A DNA stretch of 12,760 nucleotides from Planctomycetaceae bacterium (lineage in GTDB: Bacteria; Planctomycetota; Planctomycetia; Pirellulales; Lacipirellulaceae), in NCBI GenBank assembly GCA_002713555.1, contig PATG01000068.1:43513-56272 (forward strand), read 5' to 3'. Both the position numbers and the translations under genes were made by a program. The notes under the pieces are model-generated. The model searched no databases. It saw only the letters and a list, made by a program, of their open reading frames with translations, and had not been told where the DNA came from. Positions 1 to 6,866 of the stretch are shown here, piece after piece; positions within the stretch are counted from its first letter, which is position 1; every line of letters begins with the position of its first letter.

Positions 1-714
1 GGCGCTGCCATATCGGTAAAACAGGTCACCGGCGTTCCTATTAAATTTGTCGGCACCGGAGAACACCTCGACGCACTCGAAGAGTTTCATCCCGACCGCA
101 TGGCCGGACGTATCTTGGGTCAGGGCGATATTCTCTCACTGGTTGAAAAAGCCCAGCGAGAATTCGACCAGGACGAAATGATCGCTCAAGAAGAGCGTAT
201 GCGCAAAGGGGAGTTCACGCTCGACGACTTCAAAAAACAACTCGGCCAAATCACGAAGCTTGGACCACTCCAAAAAGTGATGGGCATGATTCCCGGCATG
301 GGCGGAATGACCGAAGCCATGGGAGATGTGGATCCTGAACAAGACATGAAACGCCTGTTCGGGATCATCGATTCGATGACTCCGGAAGAGCGGAAACAGC
401 CCACCAAGGTGATCGACCAAAGCCGCCGACTCCGCATTGCACTGGGTGCAGGTGTGGAGCCCCACGAGGTCAATGATCTGGTGAAGCAATTTGACGCCAT
501 GGCCCAGATGATGACCCAGATGGCCGGCAAAGGCATGCGGGAACGCATGAAGATGGTCAAAGAAATGCAGGCTTCCATGTCCAATCCAAATGGCCAGTTC
601 AGCCGCAAGAAGCAAGGGACGGGAAAACGACTGAGTCCCAAAGAGAGGGCCAAACTAAAAAAACAGCGCGAAAAAGAGATCCGTCGCAAAAAGCGGGAGA
701 AAAAGAGGAAATAG
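1..714 (+). CDS. ffh: Signal recognition particle protein Ffh, C-terminal part (5' end outside window)
   Basis: The frame is open from base 1 to the TAG at 712-714 and gives 237 residues, so this is the 3' half of the gene. Ffh is the GTPase that binds SRP RNA and the signal sequences of nascent membrane and export proteins and delivers them to FtsY. The first ~30 residues are the end of the G domain ([21 protein letters not shown], then [14 protein letters not shown], the usual G-to-M linker). The methionine-rich M domain follows, with the MIPGMGGM finger loop and the RNA-binding helix-turn-helix around [11 protein letters not shown]. The C-terminus is a strongly basic Lys/Arg tail of about 35 residues. 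An ATG lies in frame at 100, but homology clearly continues upstream, so it is not the start. It lies ahead of rpsP on the same strand across a 223-base spacer. Family assignment is secure. Confidence 0.97.
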   Translation, partial: GAAISVKQVTGVPIKFVGTGEHLDALEEFHPDRMAGRILGQGDILSLVEKAQREFDQDEMIAQEERMRKGEFTLDDFKKQLGQITKLGPLQKVMGMIPGMGGMTEAMGDVDPEQDMKRLFGIIDSMTPEERKQPTKVIDQSRRLRIALGAGVEPHEVNDLVKQFDAMAQMMTQMAGKGMRERMKMVKEMQASMSNPNGQFSRKKQGTGKRLSPKERAKLKKQREKEIRRKKREKKRK

Positions 715-937
715 AAGCAAATGGACCCGAATTCGGATACTGGATAGCAGGACCCCCAACCGGAATTCTTGCTCCATCTGATACCCAACGCAAGGTCTGA
801 TTAGGTCCCCTGGACCCCCCTGTTTGCTATCTAAAATACTCCTCCCACCCCTTGCCAGATTACCCCCCAATCTGCGAATATAGGGGATTCGTTTGTCGCC
901 TAGACCGACACCCAGCAAGAAGATTTAGGAGAACTTC
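715..937 (+). other. Spacer between ffh and rpsP
   Basis: No gene is visible in this spacer. It contains a 10-bp palindrome CCGAATTCGG (727-736) and a 7-bp inverted repeat, GATAGCA (743-749) with TGCTATC (825-831), separated by 75 bases. The GGACCCCC-like runs near 749 and 812 are similar to each other. None is followed by a T-run, so no intrinsic terminator can be called. It probably holds the rpsP leader and promoter, but no convincing -35/-10 pair stands out. Confidence 0.4.
927..931 (+). promoter_or_regulatory. Ribosome binding site deciding the GTG start of rpsP
   Basis: AGGAG ends 6 bases before the GTG at 938. No ATG in frame gives the conserved MAVRIR start of S16, so this site supports GTG as the initiation codon. 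Confidence 0.75.
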
Positions 938-1444
938 GTGGCAGTAAGAATTCGCATGAAGAGAATGGGTCGAACCCACCGACCTTTTTACCGTATCTGT
1001 GCCTTTGACCATCGCACTCCGCGCGATGGCCGAGCCATTGAAGAATTGGGTACGTACGACACAAGTATTGCTGACACGAACGCACGTGTAGCCCTGAACA
1101 CCGATCGGATCGACTATTGGCTCAGCGTCGGTGCACAACCGACCGAAAAAGTTGCCGTACTGATCAAGAAGTACGGTACGGGCGGTAGCCATACAGAACA
1201 ACAAAAGGCAGCTCTCGAAAATCTGGCTGCTCCCAAAAGCGTGCCAGATGTGGGCGCACCTGCCCCTGCCAAAGAGCCTGCAGCTGCTCCAGCCGAAGCA
1301 GGGTCTGCACAAGAAACGGAAGCAGATAGCCAGGCAACGACAGAAGCGTCTGCTGAGCCCAGTGCAGAAGCTGCTGCTGAAGAAGGAGCGTCCGAAGAGT
1401 CTCAGGCTACGCCAGAGGAGGAAACCCCACCTGTCGCGGAGTAA
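938..1444 (+). CDS. rpsP: Small ribosomal subunit protein bS16 with long acidic/alanine-rich tail
   Basis: S16 binds 16S rRNA and stabilises the 30S body early in assembly. Residues 1-82 match the compact S16 fold (MAVRIRMKRMGRTHRPFYRI, then RDGRAIEELGTYD and WLSVGAQPTEKVAVLIKKYG). Translation starts at GTG 938 with AGGAG 6 bases upstream. Typical S16 has 80-100 residues, whereas this one has 168. Residues ~83-168 are a low-complexity tail rich in Ala, Glu, Pro and Ser, probably disordered and acidic, which is unusual for an rRNA-binding protein. trmD starts 6 bases after the stop, so the two are almost certainly co-transcribed. The rimM gene normally found between them is absent. Confidence 0.97.
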   Translation: MAVRIRMKRMGRTHRPFYRICAFDHRTPRDGRAIEELGTYDTSIADTNARVALNTDRIDYWLSVGAQPTEKVAVLIKKYGTGGSHTEQQKAALENLAAPKSVPDVGAPAPAKEPAAAPAEAGSAQETEADSQATTEASAEPSAEAAAEEGASEESQATPEEETPPVAE

Positions 1445-1450
1445 TCGCAG

Positions 1451-2212
1451 ATGCGGTTCGATGTGCTGACGCTGTTCCCGGAAATCTTCTCCGGCTACAT
1501 GACGCAAAGTTTGCTCAAGCTCGCCATGGATCGCTCGTTGGTGCAAATTCAGCTGCACAACATCCGTGACTGGTCCAACGATAAACATAAATGTGTCGAT
1601 GACCGCCCTTTTGGTGGTGGCCCCGGCATGGTAATCAAACCCGAACCAACGATCGCTGCCGTAGAGGCTGTGCAAGCGATACAAGAACATAAGGACACAC
1701 GGCCAGAAAAGGATTTACAGCCAGGGCATTTAGTCATGCTCACCCCACAGGGACGAAAGTTGGACCAACGGCTGGTCGAACAATTGGCGCAACACAAGAG
1801 GCTTTTACTGCTATGTGGACGCTATGAAGGATTCGACCAACGGGTTAGTGACATTCTCAAACCTGACGAAATATCAATTGGTGATTTTGTACTCAATGGT
1901 GGCGAAGTGGCTGCCATGGCACTAATCGATACCGTAATACGACTCGTTCCAGGGGTCTTGGGAGACGAAAAGAGTAGCCAATACGATTCGTTTTCGCACG
2001 GCCCACGACTTTTAGAGCACGCACAATACACACGGCCACGTGATTTTCGCGGCTGGGAAGTTCCGGAAGTACTTCTCAGTGGCGACCATCAAGAGATAGC
2101 GCGTTGGCGAGAAAAAAACAGCATCGAGCGAACCAAACAACGACGGCCTGATCTACTTGGGCCTTCAACTGAAATAGATCCATCCGAACCACCGACCAAC
2201 CCAAACCACTAG
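1451..2212 (+). CDS. trmD: tRNA (guanine-N1-)-methyltransferase TrmD
   Basis: TrmD transfers a methyl group from S-adenosylmethionine to N1 of G37 next to the anticodon, which prevents +1 frameshifting. The 253-residue product starts MRFDVLTLFPEIF, as the family does. It carries the PFGGGPGMV loop (53-61), the trefoil-knot SAM site (LCGRYEGFDQRV at 121-132, then ISIGDFVLNGGE and PGVLGD), the SQYDSF segment with the likely catalytic Asp179, and the tRNA-contacting C-terminal domain (HAQYTRPRDFRGWEVPEVLLSG). The last ~20 residues are a Pro/Ser-rich extension. The start at 1451 is 6 bases after the rpsP stop, with GGAG (1437-1440) in the end of rpsP as a likely ribosome binding site, so translation is probably coupled. 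Confidence 0.98.
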   Translation: MRFDVLTLFPEIFSGYMTQSLLKLAMDRSLVQIQLHNIRDWSNDKHKCVDDRPFGGGPGMVIKPEPTIAAVEAVQAIQEHKDTRPEKDLQPGHLVMLTPQGRKLDQRLVEQLAQHKRLLLLCGRYEGFDQRVSDILKPDEISIGDFVLNGGEVAAMALIDTVIRLVPGVLGDEKSSQYDSFSHGPRLLEHAQYTRPRDFRGWEVPEVLLSGDHQEIARWREKNSIERTKQRRPDLLGPSTEIDPSEPPTNPNH

Positions 2213-2245
2213 CGACATCTATCGATTAGCCAGGAACCCCTAGTT

Positions 2246-2617
2246 ATGAGCCAAGAAATCCTCAATAAAGTCCAAGCGTCAAGCCTGCAGGAAAATCCCC
2301 CTGAATTCGAAATTGGCGACACGGTCGACGTCCACTCCAAGATTTTGGAGGGCGAGAAAGAACGCATCCAAGTTTTTTCAGGAGTCGTAATCGCACGTAA
2401 TGGTTCGGGCACCAGCGCTATGTTTACGGTCCGGCGAATTGTTGCGGGAGAGGGTGTCGAACGAAAATTCCCATTGCATTCCCCACGCATCGCCAAGGTA
2501 GAAGTGAAACGAAGTGGCGTGGTTCGGCGTGCCAAGCTGTATTACTTGCGTGAACGATCCGGCAAAGCCGTACGCCTGAAAGAGCGTCGCATCGATCGAC
2601 CCAAAACCAAAGCCTGA
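2246..2617 (+). CDS. rplS: Large ribosomal subunit protein bL19
   Basis: L19 sits at the 30S-50S interface and helps form an intersubunit bridge. The 123-residue product is of normal length and has the family signature throughout: [33 protein letters not shown], then the TVRRI segment, the FPLHSP motif (75-80) and the basic C-terminus [22 protein letters not shown] (segments quoted from residues 21-114). It lies 33 bases after trmD on the same strand, and AGGA (2232-2235) is 10 bases before the ATG. It is the conserved downstream partner of trmD and is probably part of the rpsP-trmD-rplS operon. Confidence 0.98.
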   Translation: MSQEILNKVQASSLQENPPEFEIGDTVDVHSKILEGEKERIQVFSGVVIARNGSGTSAMFTVRRIVAGEGVERKFPLHSPRIAKVEVKRSGVVRRAKLYYLRERSGKAVRLKERRIDRPKTKA

Positions 2618-2663
2618 TCAGATACCTGAATACAGAAATCCTCCGTATTGCTATTCGTTTTGG

Positions 2664-2687
2664 GTGGCTATTCGTTTAGGTAGCCAC
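2664..2687 (+). other. Stem-loop in the rplS-yraN spacer
   Basis: GTGGCTA (2664-2670) and TAGCCAC (2681-2687) form a perfect 7-bp stem with a 10-base loop, 46 bases after the rplS stop. There is no T-run behind it, so it may be a processing or pausing site rather than a terminator. An 11-base direct repeat GCTATTCGTTT (2650-2660 and 2667-2677) overlaps it. The remaining spacer (2618-2809) shows no gene, including no rnhB, which often lies here in other bacteria. Confidence 0.4.
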
Positions 2688-2809
2688 AAGCAGAAGAGGA
2701 TCGAGTTTCTGGACAGCTGTCACCCCATATTTTTTGGCGACCAGCTATCAACGGCACAAAACGCCATTGGCAAAAATATTATGCAGCCATTGGTCCGAGG
2801 ACTGCTCAC

Positions 2810-3226
2810 ATGCTGTTTCGTACCTGGCTTCCCAAGGTTTTTGCCCCCCGCCCATTAGGCGAAATGGGCGAACGCAATGCGGCCCGTTTTCTTAAACGTC
2901 ATGGCTACACGATAATTTCGACCCGCTACCGCGTGCGCTATGGTGAAATCGATATCATTGCCGTCGACAATGAAACGGTCGTCTTTGTCGAAGTCAAAAC
3001 GCGTCGAGATGCCTCGCTCGGGCGCGGTGCCGAAGCCGTCGACACCCACCGTCAAACGCGACTGACCAACGCGGCTCTGGCCTTTCTGAAATCAAACGGT
3101 CTGCTTGAGTGCGCAAGCCGTTTTGACGTCATCGAAGTTGTCTGGCCACAACATCACAAAAAACCCACCATCAACCATCTGCGCAATGCCTTTTCGGCTG
3201 TAGGCAAAGGCCAAATGTATCACTAG
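2810..3226 (+). CDS. yraN: YraN / UPF0102 family protein, endonuclease-like fold
   Basis: The 138-residue product matches the UPF0102 (YraN) family, small proteins with a restriction-endonuclease-like fold whose exact role is not settled. Visible family features are LGEMGERNAARFLKRHGY (16-33), the GEIDIIA strand (45-51) and VVFVEVKTRR (57-66). Together these make the Glu...Asp...Glu-X-Lys metal-site pattern of PD-(D/E)XK nucleases. The start at ATG 2810 is chosen because the family normally has about 10-20 residues before LGE. No strong ribosome binding site is seen. It follows rplS after 192 bases, an arrangement common in bacteria where yraN or rnhB trails the ribosomal block. A nuclease role is inferred from the fold only. 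Confidence 0.92.
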   Translation: MLFRTWLPKVFAPRPLGEMGERNAARFLKRHGYTIISTRYRVRYGEIDIIAVDNETVVFVEVKTRRDASLGRGAEAVDTHRQTRLTNAALAFLKSNGLLECASRFDVIEVVWPQHHKKPTINHLRNAFSAVGKGQMYH

Positions 3227-3368
3227 AACAGAATTGCATCTTACCCAATAGCAAAAGTCCGCTATCTCGTTGAATGGGCACCAGCACCGCGTCCAAATCT
3301 CCATCCCCTGTTCTTCAGATGAAGTCTTGAAACTTCGTGAGACACCCACAAAAAAGAATGCCATTGTA

Positions 3369-3383
3369 TTGAAAGCGGTTCAA
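3369..3383. promoter_or_regulatory. Operator-like dyad A
   Basis: TTGAAAGCGGTTCAA is a near-palindrome with outer arms TTGAA/TTCAA. It closely resembles the two perfect copies further right (TTGAAACCGGTTCTAG), differing by one base over the first 13. Symmetric sites with a central CG and TTGAAA arms resemble LacI/GalR-family operators; that assignment is inference. Its midpoint is 120 bp left of dyad B. Confidence 0.35.
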
Positions 3384-3488
3384 AGATCAGGGAGCCCCTT
3401 TGAAGGAGCAATTTCAGGTTTGCCAGAACGGCAATTCTTACCCCACCAGCAAATCTCCCCACTCTTGGCATAGAAACATAAGGCAAAC

Positions 3489-3504
3489 CTAGAACCGGTT
3501 TCAA
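3489..3504. promoter_or_regulatory. Operator-like dyad B, exact inverted copy of dyad C
   Basis: CTAGAACCGGTTTCAA is the exact reverse complement of the 16-base site at 3607-3622. It contains the 8-bp palindrome AACCGGTT. The midpoints of B and C are 118 bp apart, close to a whole number of helical turns. It could be a regulator operator or one terminal inverted repeat of a 134-bp palindromic element. Confidence 0.45.
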
Positions 3505-3517
3505 AGTACGTATGTAC

Positions 3518-3581
3518 CCGGCGATTGCTACGAGAGTCGATTTTTCATCCTGGTTTTGTAGGCTCTCGCAGCAACCGCCGG
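3518..3581. repeat. Large hairpin with 21-base arms inside the pyrG spacer
   Basis: Arms 3518-3538 and 3561-3581 pair over 21 positions: 18 Watson-Crick pairs, one T-G and two A-C, around a 22-base loop. In a minus-strand transcript the two A-C positions become G-U pairs, so the fold is better on that strand. It is nested inside the 16-bp inverted repeat 3489-3504/3607-3622. No T-run follows on either strand, so it does not look like an intrinsic terminator. Confidence 0.6.
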
Positions 3582-3606
3582 CAAAGGAATAGGAAAAAAA
3601 TGAATA

Positions 3607-3622
3607 TTGAAACCGGTTCTAG
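3607..3622. promoter_or_regulatory. Operator-like dyad C
   Basis: TTGAAACCGGTTCTAG carries the same core AACCGGTT as dyad B in inverted orientation. It lies 151 bases before the pyrG start codon and 46 bases before the possible -10 TAGAAT, so a bound regulator here could affect pyrG transcription. See dyad B for the alternative reading as a terminal repeat. Confidence 0.45.
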
Positions 3623-3753
3623 TCCGACTTGCCAATTCCGGGACTCCACCTGGGGACTCCTGCGCGGTAGAATGGGATGTTAGGCATTAAGGCGTGAGAG
3701 AAAGATGAGCGGGGTACCCTTTGAGGTGCTTATGACAGGTTTTGGGTTCAGCC

Positions 3754-3763
3754 AGGAAGGTGG
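3754..3763 (+). promoter_or_regulatory. Ribosome binding site of pyrG
   Basis: The purine-rich AGGAAGGTGG ends 9 bases before the ATG at 3773, which begins the conserved [10 protein letters not shown] start of CTP synthase. Confidence 0.7.
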
Positions 3764-3772
3764 TACAAGAAC

Positions 3773-5500
3773 ATGGCCAAGCATATCTTTGTAACCGGCG
3801 GAGTGGTTAGTTCGCTCGGCAAGGGACTGACCAGTGCATCTGTCGGCATGTTGCTTGAAAGGCGCGGGCTCAAAGTCCGCATGCAAAAGCTGGATCCCTA
3901 CATTAATGTCGATCCAGGCACCATGAGCCCCTACCAGCACGGCGAAGTCTATGTGCTTGACGATGGCAGTGAAACAGATCTCGACTTGGGACATTACGAA
4001 CGATTTACTAATTCGCTACTTACACGCGACTCGAACTACACCACAGGTCAGATTTATCAGTCGGTCATCGACAAAGAACGCCGTGGTGAATTCCTCGGCA
4101 AAACAGTGCAGGTGATACCCCACATCACCAATGAAATCAAATCAGTCATCCATAAGTTGGCCGAGAAAAAACAGGACAACGTGGATGTCGTCATTACCGA
4201 AATTGGCGGTACCATTGGCGATATTGAAAGCCTCCCTTTCCTCGAAGCAATCCGACAATTCTCACTTGATGTAGGGCGTGAGAATTGCTTGTACCTGCAT
4301 CTTACTCTGGTGCCATACCTGAAAGCAGCCAGGGAACTTAAGACGAAGCCAACACAACATTCCGTAGGTCAAATGCGGGCAATTGGTATACAACCTGACA
4401 TCCTCGTTTGTCGTACAGAACAGCCTCTTAGTCGTGAAGATCGAGAAAAAATTGGTTTATTCTGCAACATCTCACTTGATGCTGTTATCGAAGAGCGTGA
4501 TAAAGATTTTTCGATCTATGAGGTACCACTCAGTCTCTACGAAAACCGTTTGGATGCACTAATCTGTGATAATCTGAAGTTGCAGACTACCGAACCAGAT
4601 CTAAACATCTGGCATGATTTGTTGAGTGGGCTGCGCAACCCAAAACACGAAATTAGTATTGCTGTGGTAGGTAAGTACGCCGAGCATCGTGATGCTTATA
4701 AGTCGATCTACGAGTCTCTCGACCATGCAGGAATGGCCCATGGAGCTCAAATCCGTGTTGCCCGCATTCGAAGTGAGGACATCGAATCCGAAGGTCCCGA
4801 ACGATTGTTGGCCGGCTTTAACGGCCTGCTCGTGCCAGGCGGATTTGGCGAAAGAGGCATCGAAGGCAAAGTAGCAGCAATTCGCTATGCACGCGAAAAG
4901 GGCATCCCCTTCTTTGGTATTTGCCTGGGACTTCAATGTGCGGTAGTCGAATTTGCCCGCAATGTCTGCGGTCTTGAAAATGCCCATTCCACAGAGTTCG
5001 AAAAAGACACTCAGCACCCTGTTATCTGTCTTTTAGACGATCAAAAGACAAAAACAGACAAAGGGGGGACCATGCGATTGGGGGCACAACCGGCAAAGCT
5101 GAGTCCAGCCAGCCAAGCGGCAACCTGCTATGGGGTAGAATCCATCTCCGAACGTCACCGCCACCGTTATGAGTTCAATAATGTTTACCGTCAGCAGTTT
5201 ACTGCACACGGCCTGAGTATCGCAGGAACGAGCCCCGATGACTCATTGGTCGAAATCGTAGAGATTCCCTCACACCCATGGTTTGTGGCCGTACAGTACC
5301 ATCCCGAGTTTAAATCTAAACCAACGGCTTCGCACCCACTTTTTGCTGGCTTCATTGGTGCCGCAGTGGATCATCACAAGTCAAAACCCAATCGCCCCAC
5401 AGATACATCAACTGCTTCAGCTACATCTTCTGAAAAACCAGCATCCACGGCACCTTCCGATATTGAAGACGAACCAACTGAAATCTCAAATCCACGCTGA
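3773..5500 (+). CDS. pyrG: CTP synthase (glutamine-hydrolysing)
   Basis: PyrG makes CTP from UTP, ATP and glutamine, the last step of pyrimidine nucleotide synthesis. The N-terminal amidoligase domain shows the P-loop [10 protein letters not shown] (9-18), [13 protein letters not shown] (41-53) and the Mg site [11 protein letters not shown] (142-152). The C-terminal class I glutamine amidotransferase domain has GGFGERG, the nucleophile Cys384 in FGICLGLQ, and the His510/Glu512 pair in QYHPEF. All catalytic residues are present. The 575-residue length exceeds the usual ~545 because of a Ser/Thr/Pro-rich tail from about residue 535. The start is fixed by homology and the site AGGAAGGTGG. The long spacer upstream suggests its own promoter, possibly controlled through the repeated dyads. 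The DUF1844 gene follows after 117 bases. Confidence 0.98.
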   Translation: MAKHIFVTGGVVSSLGKGLTSASVGMLLERRGLKVRMQKLDPYINVDPGTMSPYQHGEVYVLDDGSETDLDLGHYERFTNSLLTRDSNYTTGQIYQSVIDKERRGEFLGKTVQVIPHITNEIKSVIHKLAEKKQDNVDVVITEIGGTIGDIESLPFLEAIRQFSLDVGRENCLYLHLTLVPYLKAARELKTKPTQHSVGQMRAIGIQPDILVCRTEQPLSREDREKIGLFCNISLDAVIEERDKDFSIYEVPLSLYENRLDALICDNLKLQTTEPDLNIWHDLLSGLRNPKHEISIAVVGKYAEHRDAYKSIYESLDHAGMAHGAQIRVARIRSEDIESEGPERLLAGFNGLLVPGGFGERGIEGKVAAIRYAREKGIPFFGICLGLQCAVVEFARNVCGLENAHSTEFEKDTQHPVICLLDDQKTKTDKGGTMRLGAQPAKLSPASQAATCYGVESISERHRHRYEFNNVYRQQFTAHGLSIAGTSPDDSLVEIVEIPSHPWFVAVQYHPEFKSKPTASHPLFAGFIGAAVDHHKSKPNRPTDTSTASATSSEKPASTAPSDIEDEPTEISNPR

Positions 5501-5617
5501 TTCAAATATCTTGGCAAAAAAATAATGGCTCGTTGGATATCACAAAAGGACTTTCTACAATTGCCTTAGTTTCAGTTGAAGTGTATATGTTCACAATTTC
5601 CTGAACCAGGTTTTATT

Positions 5618-6010
5618 ATGAGCGACGAAAAAAAAATCATTGTTGACGAAGATTGGAAAAGCCAGGTAGAGGCTGAAAAAGAAGCCTTGCAACAAGAAAC
5701 CAATGACAATCCCTCGTCATCCACGACCGACCCTCCTGGAATGCCACCTGCATCATTTGAATTACTTCTCTCAACCCTGGCGACAGAAGCCATGGTTGCC
5801 ATGGGGCAATTACCGCATCCAGTAACACAAGAAGCATCTATCAACATCCCCCACGCGCGCTATGCAATCGACATGCTCGAAATGTTGCAAGCTAAAACGA
5901 AGGGCAATTTAGAAACCGGAGAAGATCAACTCTTAACCGATTTACTCCATCAATTGCGGATGCTTTTTATCTCTGCAGACCAGATGGCACCAGCACCCAA
6001 GACAGAATAG
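5618..6010 (+). CDS. DUF1844 family protein
   Basis: The 130-residue protein has a Ser/Thr/Pro-rich N-terminal half and a C-terminal DUF1844 domain (~residues 46-120). The domain shows the FELLLSTLATEAMVAMGQLPHP stretch (47-68), then INIPHARYAIDMLEMLQAKTKGNL and LLTDLLHQLRMLF, a mainly helical pattern. DUF1844 has no assigned function; it is frequent in planctomycetes and other phyla. I chose ATG 5618 (MSDEKKIIVDEDWK), which has AGG at 5608-5610. An in-frame ATG at 5576 would add 14 residues with no family resemblance. It is probably co-transcribed with pyrG, but nothing here links the functions. It is convergent with mraZ. Confidence 0.85.
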   Translation: MSDEKKIIVDEDWKSQVEAEKEALQQETNDNPSSSTTDPPGMPPASFELLLSTLATEAMVAMGQLPHPVTQEASINIPHARYAIDMLEMLQAKTKGNLETGEDQLLTDLLHQLRMLFISADQMAPAPKTE

Positions 6011-6023
6011 AGAAAATCACGCA

Positions 6024-6054
6024 CGGAACGCCACAGAGGGCGTTCCTACAGGGT
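6024..6054. repeat. GGAACGCC hairpin repeat, copy 1
   Basis: GGAACGCC (6025-6032) and GGCGTTCC (6039-6046) form a perfect 8-bp stem with loop ACAGAG, followed by TACAGGGT. The same unit recurs 37 bases later. I recall similar GGAACGCC/GGCGTTCC repeats dispersed in planctomycete spacers, but that cannot be checked here. It lies 14 bases after the DUF1844 stop and could act as a 3' end stabiliser or weak terminator. Confidence 0.65.
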
Positions 6055-6060
6055 TTAACT

Positions 6061-6094
6061 CGGAACGCCACAGAGGGGGGCATACCTACAGGGT
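6061..6094. repeat. GGAACGCC hairpin repeat, copy 2 (degenerate)
   Basis: The left half CGGAACGCCACAGAGGG is identical to copy 1 and the right flank CCTACAGGGT is shared. The middle has gained three bases and the right arm changed to GGCATACC, which spoils the stem. A decayed copy next to an intact one suggests local duplication of a repeat element. Confidence 0.65.
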
Positions 6095-6101
6095 AAAATA
6101 G

Positions 6102-6237
6102 CAAACGCCATGCCCTGTCGACGATACGTGGGTCTTCGTGACCCCAACAGCCTTCCATAAGCGACTTGCATCCCGCACCGGGTGACAACGGACGGGTAAA
6201 TGTACAGGCTATCGTGCCGACTGGGCATGGCGATTTG
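6102..6237. repeat. 136-base imperfect palindrome with internal hairpin
   Basis: Arms 6102-6126 and 6210-6237 pair over 24 positions in blocks of 4, 10, 4 and 6 (core CGCCATGCCC 6106-6115 with GGGCATGGCG 6223-6232). The blocks are interrupted by a one-base bulge, one T-T mismatch and a two-base bulge. The 83-base apical part contains a second stem GGGTC (6130-6134)/GACCC (6140-6144) with loop TTCGT. No open frame of interest lies inside. It may be a palindromic repeat element or a structured RNA at the 3' end of either converging gene. Confidence 0.55.
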
Positions 6238-6298
6238 TTTAGGTCGAGCGAAAGGAGCAGTGCAGGTTGTATTCAACTCACCCCCAACTCCTCGCAGC

Positions 6299-6799
6299 TC
6301 ACTCCGCTAATTGATCGAACAATTGGCGAAATTCTGGGATCTGTTCTCCTATGTGTTCACTCCACCTGCGTGGTTGCCAGATTTCCAGGCAAACGGCCGC
6401 ACCAACTACCATCACGTTGCCCCCTGGTTCCACTTCCAAAAATTCGCGAAAGCTTTCCGGGATGGCCAGCCGCCCTCGTCCTCTCAAGGGCACTTTACGA
6501 TGCCGGGTTGATAGCAAACGGCCGAATAGTTGGACCTGACTCAAACGCCCCGAAAGTCGACCACTATCGATCTTTCCCTTGACGAGTTCCACACCACTGG
6601 CAAGCCAGGTTTCCCAAACTTGGAGATTCCATAGGCTCACACAACCTGGACGCTCCTTCGCCAAAACGCATTCCGCCGTTTCACCCGTGAGTTGTTCCAT
6701 CATTTCCAAGGGCAAAGAAAGCCTGAATCGCTCATCAAGCGCACGAGCCCATTCACCGAGGAAAAGTGTCTCACCAGCTAAAGGGGAGCTATCGACCAT
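6299..6799 (-). CDS. mraZ: MraZ-like transcriptional regulator (orphan)
   Basis: MraZ proteins have two SpoVT/AbrB swapped-hairpin DNA-binding domains, form rings, and bind TGGG repeats upstream of the division-cell-wall cluster. This 166-residue product has one domain at ~12-58 (TLFLGEWARALDERFRLSLP, then CVSLWNLQVWETW) and the second at ~105-150 (LRGRGRLAIPESFREFLEVEP, then VVVGAAVCLEIW-like). A linker rich in Arg and Ser joins them. It has ~11 extra residues before the usual FLGE start and no obvious ribosome binding site before ATG 6799, so the start is uncertain. No mraW/rsmH or other division genes are nearby: uvrC lies upstream on the same strand and DUF1844 converges from the other side. 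Two TGGG-containing dyads in its upstream region suggest autoregulation. Confidence 0.88.
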   Translation of the reverse strand: MVDSSPLAGETLFLGEWARALDERFRLSLPLEMMEQLTGETAECVLAKERPGCVSLWNLQVWETWLASGVELVKGKIDSGRLSGRLSQVQLFGRLLSTRHRKVPLRGRGRLAIPESFREFLEVEPGGNVMVVGAAVCLEIWQPRRWSEHIGEQIPEFRQLFDQLAE

Positions 6800-6866
6800 T
6801 AAGTTTATTGGTGGGCCTGTAGGCCTAACTTGGACATATCCCCTCCGTGGACACCATTCCTAATAT

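Larger units (their letters stand above)
3227..3772 (+). other. 546-base structured spacer ahead of pyrG
   Basis: No convincing protein gene is present. The region contains three related operator-like dyads (3369-3383, 3489-3504, 3607-3622), a large hairpin (3518-3581), a small hairpin GAAGT/ACTTC (3321-3336), and an 8-base direct repeat GGGACTCC (3640-3647 and 3653-3660). TAGAAT at 3668-3673 could be a -10 element for pyrG but lacks a good -35. Two tiny reading frames with possible ribosome binding sites lie at 3600-3683 (27 residues) and 3705-3794 (29 residues). The second overlaps the pyrG start out of frame. Confidence 0.5.
6011..6298. other. Spacer between convergent DUF1844 gene and mraZ
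   Basis: No gene is seen here. The spacer contains two copies of a GGAACGCC hairpin repeat, a long imperfect palindrome (6102-6237) and a short hairpin GTTG-TATT-CAAC (6266-6277). Any of these could stop the converging transcripts, but none has the T-run of a standard intrinsic terminator. Confidence 0.5.

Noticed and set aside
961..990. GGTCGAACC-like string resembling a tRNA T-arm
   Set aside because: It lies inside rpsP coding sequence, with no acceptor or anticodon arms around it.
2664..2858. 64-codon plus-strand frame in the rplS-yraN spacer
   Set aside because: It overlaps the start of yraN, begins inside a hairpin, has no ribosome binding site and no family resemblance.
3270..3473. 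67-codon plus-strand frame and an overlapping 80-codon minus-strand frame (3262-3504)
   Set aside because: Neither shows a ribosome binding site or a recognisable motif, and they overlap each other. The region looks like non-coding spacer with dyads.
3600..3683. 27-codon frame with AGGA 5 bases before its ATG
   Set aside because: The ribosome binding site is good, but the frame runs through dyad C and a direct repeat and is too short to judge. I treat it as chance.
5967..6276. Minus-strand frames of 73 codons across the GGAACGCC repeats
   Set aside because: They are translations of the repeat and palindromic elements, not genes.
6820..6827. TAGGCCTA palindrome near the mraZ start as an operator
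   Set aside because: It is a single short palindrome with no second copy and is likely chance.
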